DNA of 64,000 bases, taken from CAYZXL01 sp964482435 (GTDB taxonomy: Bacteria; Auribacterota; JABMQX01). The first letter of the stretch is position 1; each line of letters starts with the position of its first letter. Made by a program: the position numbers and the translations under genes. Of this stretch, positions 61,702 through 64,000 are shown piece by piece. A model generated the notes under the pieces. It searched no databases and had not been told where the DNA came from. It worked only from the letters and a program-made list of their open reading frames with translations. The DNA is taken from the NCBI GenBank assembly GCA_964482435.1, contig CAYZXL010000006.1, positions 62,001 to 126,000 of the forward strand. The letters run 5' to 3'.

Positions 61702-64000
61702 TCACGGTGACTCCGTTGTGCGCGGTCTCCTCAGTATCCAGAACGACTCGCCAGCACTGAGCGTCATCGCCGAAAAATCGTCCGCCTCGTCATCCCACCA
61801 TTTCCCATCGTACCCTTCGCCTAAACCGTCGAGGAGGTACGCCGATGCGTAGCTTTGAGTGCTTGCGTTCCATTTCCAGAGCATGTCAGCTTCTTCAGCA
61901 GTCGGCCCGCCGGCAAGCGACGCTGCAATCACATCGCCTATGCAGCCCGAACTGCCGTTGAGCCTGCTATCAGCGGGAACCAGGGGCACGGAGATCATCG
62001 TAAACCCGTCCTTGACGGGGAAGACCTTGACGAAGCCGACGGGATTGGTGTAGATGCCAGCGGATTCCACTCGATAAAATCGCTGCGTGGTTTCAGCAGC
62101 GACAATGTCCGACCACATGAGGTCAGTAATCGGCCAGGTTCCTGGAGCATTCTGCCACGGCTCGAGGACGAGGTCATTTGTCCACTGAACTGTGCATCGC
62201 CCGTCGCCAAACTGGGGCCATCGCAGCGTCACGACATCTCCGTCTCTGGTCATGATCACCCTCGGTGTGCTCCCAAACTCATACGCCCCCATGTCCACTG
62301 TTGCGTTCGCTATTCGCGGATTCCCGTCGAGGTCAACCGCATCCGACATCCAATCCTGGTTCTGGCCTGCGTCAATACAGGGCGAAGAGGCTTGAAGGCG
62401 ATAGTTATTGTCGTCATATGTCTTCGGGTCGTCATCCGGCCCATCCGGGTCAACGAATTTGGGATCGTCAGCAATGTTCCCCTCTCCGCCGCCCGTCCAG
62501 CCCTGAATGCACGAGTAGCCCGGTAGGGCGGAGTTGCTCGGCTCGGAACCGCCCGCGGCCGCATTTCCCCAGATGATGCAGTTGAGGATTATCCCGCTAC
62601 AGCCGCTAAGGCCGCCGCCCTCAGGAGCCGAGTTGCCGGAGATGAGGTTGTTCTGGACGGTGCCGTAACACCAGTATAAACCACCTCCGGCGTCCCCTGC
62701 GGTATTACCAGAGATGAGGTTCCCCTCGATCGTCCCGGAACAACCCGTCAGCCCTCCGCCATAGTCGCTGGCGATGTTCCGCGAGATCCTGTTGTTCCGG
62801 ATGGCGCCGTCGCAGCGACGCAGGCCCCCGCCGTCATGGCCCGCGGTGTTCCTGGAGATCGTGTTGTCCTGGATGGTGCCGCCGCAGTCGGCCAACCCTC
62901 CGCCGTCCCATCCGGCGGCGTTCTCCGAGATGGTGTTCTTCTGGATAATGCCGTTACACCTGTGCAGGCCGCCACCATAGGTGTAGGCCGAGTTTTCCGT
63001 GATTGTGTTGTTCTCGATGGTGCCGCCGCAATCATCAAGCCCCCCGGCGCCGTAGCTCTCAGCGGAGTTTCGCGAGATTGTGTTGTTCTCGATGGGACCG
63101 TCGCAGCCGCACAGCCCGCCGCCCGCCTGGTGGGCCGAGTTCGCGGTGATCCTGTTGTTCTGGATGGGCCCGTCGCACCACATCAGCCCCCCGCCTACCA
63201 GGCCGGCGGAGTTGGCGGATATGGTGTTGTCCCGGATGATGCCATCGCACTCGAAGAGCCCACCGCCCCCGACGGCAGAGGCGTTTCGCCAGACTGTGTT
63301 GTTCTGGATGGTCCCATCGCAATCGTACAGGCCACCACCAGCGTTCCTCGCCGAGTTCTCTCTAATTGTGTTGTTGCGGATGATGCCATGGCAGAAATGC
63401 AGTCCACCGCCCAAACTGGCCGAGTTGTTGGCAATAATGTTGTTCTCGATTGTGCCATCGCAGCCAAAGATAGCACCGCCCGACTCGGCGTGGTTGCCGG
63501 TGATCACATTGTTCTGAATGGGGCCCGTGCAGTCGGCCAGTCCACCACCTGACCCGCCTTCGTCGGGGCGCCCCTGGGCCGTGTTCCCCCGAATCGCGTT
63601 ATTCCGGATCACCCCGGCACAGCCATATATTCCGCCGCCGTCGTAAGATACGTTTCCCTCGATTATGTTGTTCTGGATGGTGGCGTGTGTGCCATTGCCA
63701 CTGACCCCGCCGCCACTGCCGCCGTTGCCGTTGCGGATCGTGAAGCCCGACAGCATGGATTGTTCGGTCTCCGACCCCGCAAATAGGACAGCGGGGCCGA
63801 GTTGGTTTCCGTCAATGACGGTGTGCTCAATGGCATACCAGCACGCTGGATCGGTGCTCCGCAGGACGATGCTCTTGCCTTTAAAATTGATATTCTCAAG
63901 GTAGATTCCCTCAAAAACGACGATTATGTCGCAACCGGACGCGGCATCTATCCCTTCCTGGATTGTCTTGAATGCTGCTTCACAGGATAGCCCATCGCCG
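61702..64000 (-). CDS. Right-handed beta-helix repeat protein (N-terminus beyond the window)
   Basis: The frame is open to the right window edge, so at least 765 residues are present. The visible N-terminal part is typical of this class (AAFKTIQEGIDAASG, IIVVFEGIYLENI, VIDGN). Then about 16 rungs follow with the skeleton GxIxNNxIxxNSAxxxGGGLxxCD, each about 24 residues. The closing formula is DDPKFVDPDG, NYRLQASSPCIDAGQNQD and VDMGAYEFG. Next comes the shared C-terminal-type module (CTVQWTNDL...RFYRVESAG), here followed by one more domain of about 125 residues ending SAGESFWILRR. That domain seems cut short by a frameshift. Extracellular; probably polysaccharide related. Confidence 0.85.
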   Translation of the reverse strand, partial: GDGLSCEAAFKTIQEGIDAASGCDIIVVFEGIYLENINFKGKSIVLRSTDPACWYAIEHTVIDGNQLGPAVLFAGSETEQSMLSGFTIRNGNGGSGGGVSGNGTHATIQNNIIEGNVSYDGGGIYGCAGVIRNNAIRGNTAQGRPDEGGSGGGLADCTGPIQNNVITGNHAESGGAIFGCDGTIENNIIANNSASLGGGLHFCHGIIRNNTIRENSARNAGGGLYDCDGTIQNNTVWRNASAVGGGGLFECDGIIRDNTISANSAGLVGGGLMWCDGPIQNNRITANSAHQAGGGLCGCDGPIENNTISRNSAESYGAGGLDDCGGTIENNTITENSAYTYGGGLHRCNGIIQKNTISENAAGWDGGGLADCGGTIQDNTISRNTAGHDGGGLRRCDGAIRNNRISRNIASDYGGGLTGCSGTIEGNLISGNTAGDAGGGLYWCYGTVQNNLISGNSAPEGGGLSGCSGIILNCIIWGNAAAGGSEPSNSALPGYSCIQGWTGGGEGNIADDPKFVDPDGPDDDPKTYDDNNYRLQASSPCIDAGQNQDWMSDAVDLDGNPRIANATVDMGAYEFGSTPRVIMTRDGDVVTLRWPQFGDGRCTVQWTNDLVLEPWQNAPGTWPITDLMWSDIVAAETTQRFYRVESAGIYTNPVGFVKVFPVKDGFTMISVPLVPADSRLNGSSGCIGDVIAASLAGGPTAEEADMLWKWNASTQSYASAYLLDGLGEGYDGKWWDDEADDFSAMTLSAGESFWILRRPRTTESP
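62570..63690 (-). repeat. Tandem 72-bp coding repeats (beta-helix rungs)
   Basis: About 16 units of roughly 72 bp, each with the word GTTGTTCTGGAT or close variants on the plus strand (minus strand: ATCCAGAACAAC). The period equals one beta-helix turn of 24 residues. Conservation at DNA level is high enough for expansion by recombination. Confidence 0.8.

Noticed and set aside
62570..63690. Regular repeats that could look like a CRISPR array
   Set aside because: The 72-bp units are in frame, degenerate throughout and encode beta-helix rungs; there are no unique spacers or cas genes.

Overview
The window reads as a chromosomal segment of an uncultivated, GC-rich (by eye), diderm bacterium. 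The evidence is lipoprotein-type signals, an outer-membrane beta-barrel ending in Phe, and a dense set of very large secreted proteins (PKD, lamin-tail, CotH, thrombospondin-3 and right-handed beta-helix domains). This style is common in Planctomycetota, Verrucomicrobiota, Lentisphaerota, Hydrogenedentota, Sumerlaeota and Omnitrophota. No marker here fixes the phylum, so this is inference. I see no phage, integrase, transposase, CRISPR, rRNA or tRNA.

Layout. (1) 1-3 kb: an Rrf2/IscR-like regulator with a good promoter, a membrane-anchored zinc-ribbon protein and a secreted DUF4412-like protein. (2) 3-7 kb: a polymorphic-toxin-like RHS array with three copies of the same RHS core. The first two carry different C-terminal tips and are each followed by a possible membrane immunity protein; the third is a stub. 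(3) 7-11 kb: smc. (4) 11-17.8 kb: a sugar-type catabolic and uptake island (isomerase, ABC permease, double ATPase, binding lipoprotein, divergent zinc dehydrogenase), then mnmA. The binding protein appears circularly permuted: its C-lobe half precedes its N-lobe half in one open frame. (5) 17.8-26.4 kb: a beta-helix protein, a DUF4177-like repeat protein, a bioB-fabG-fabF cluster, an unknown membrane-anchored protein and an outer-membrane barrel. (6) 26.5-43.8 kb: two tandem paralogous giant surface proteins (about 1.63 and 1.64 kaa) with conserved C-terminal halves and different N-terminal domains, then a 1946-aa LTD/CotH/TSP3 protein. (7) 43.8-55.4 kb: an XRE regulator, then on the minus strand the classic nusA-infB-DUF503-rbfA-nrnA-truB-ribF-rpsO-pnp operon ending in an overlapping metallo-beta-lactamase gene; rimP is absent upstream of nusA. 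(8) 55.5-64 kb: a beta-helix protein, a decayed metallophosphoesterase, a TPR/VCBS protein and a beta-helix protein cut by the window end.

Intergenic DNA is rich in dispersed repeats of at least three kinds: palindromic elements of about 52-68 bp, one inserted in frame in an RHS gene; a repeat of about 200 bp present twice; and short CRCAGAG-type arrays. Five surface proteins share a C-terminal module of about 60-70 residues that may serve sorting or anchoring. The most unusual single observation is the permuted periplasmic binding protein at 14410-15426.
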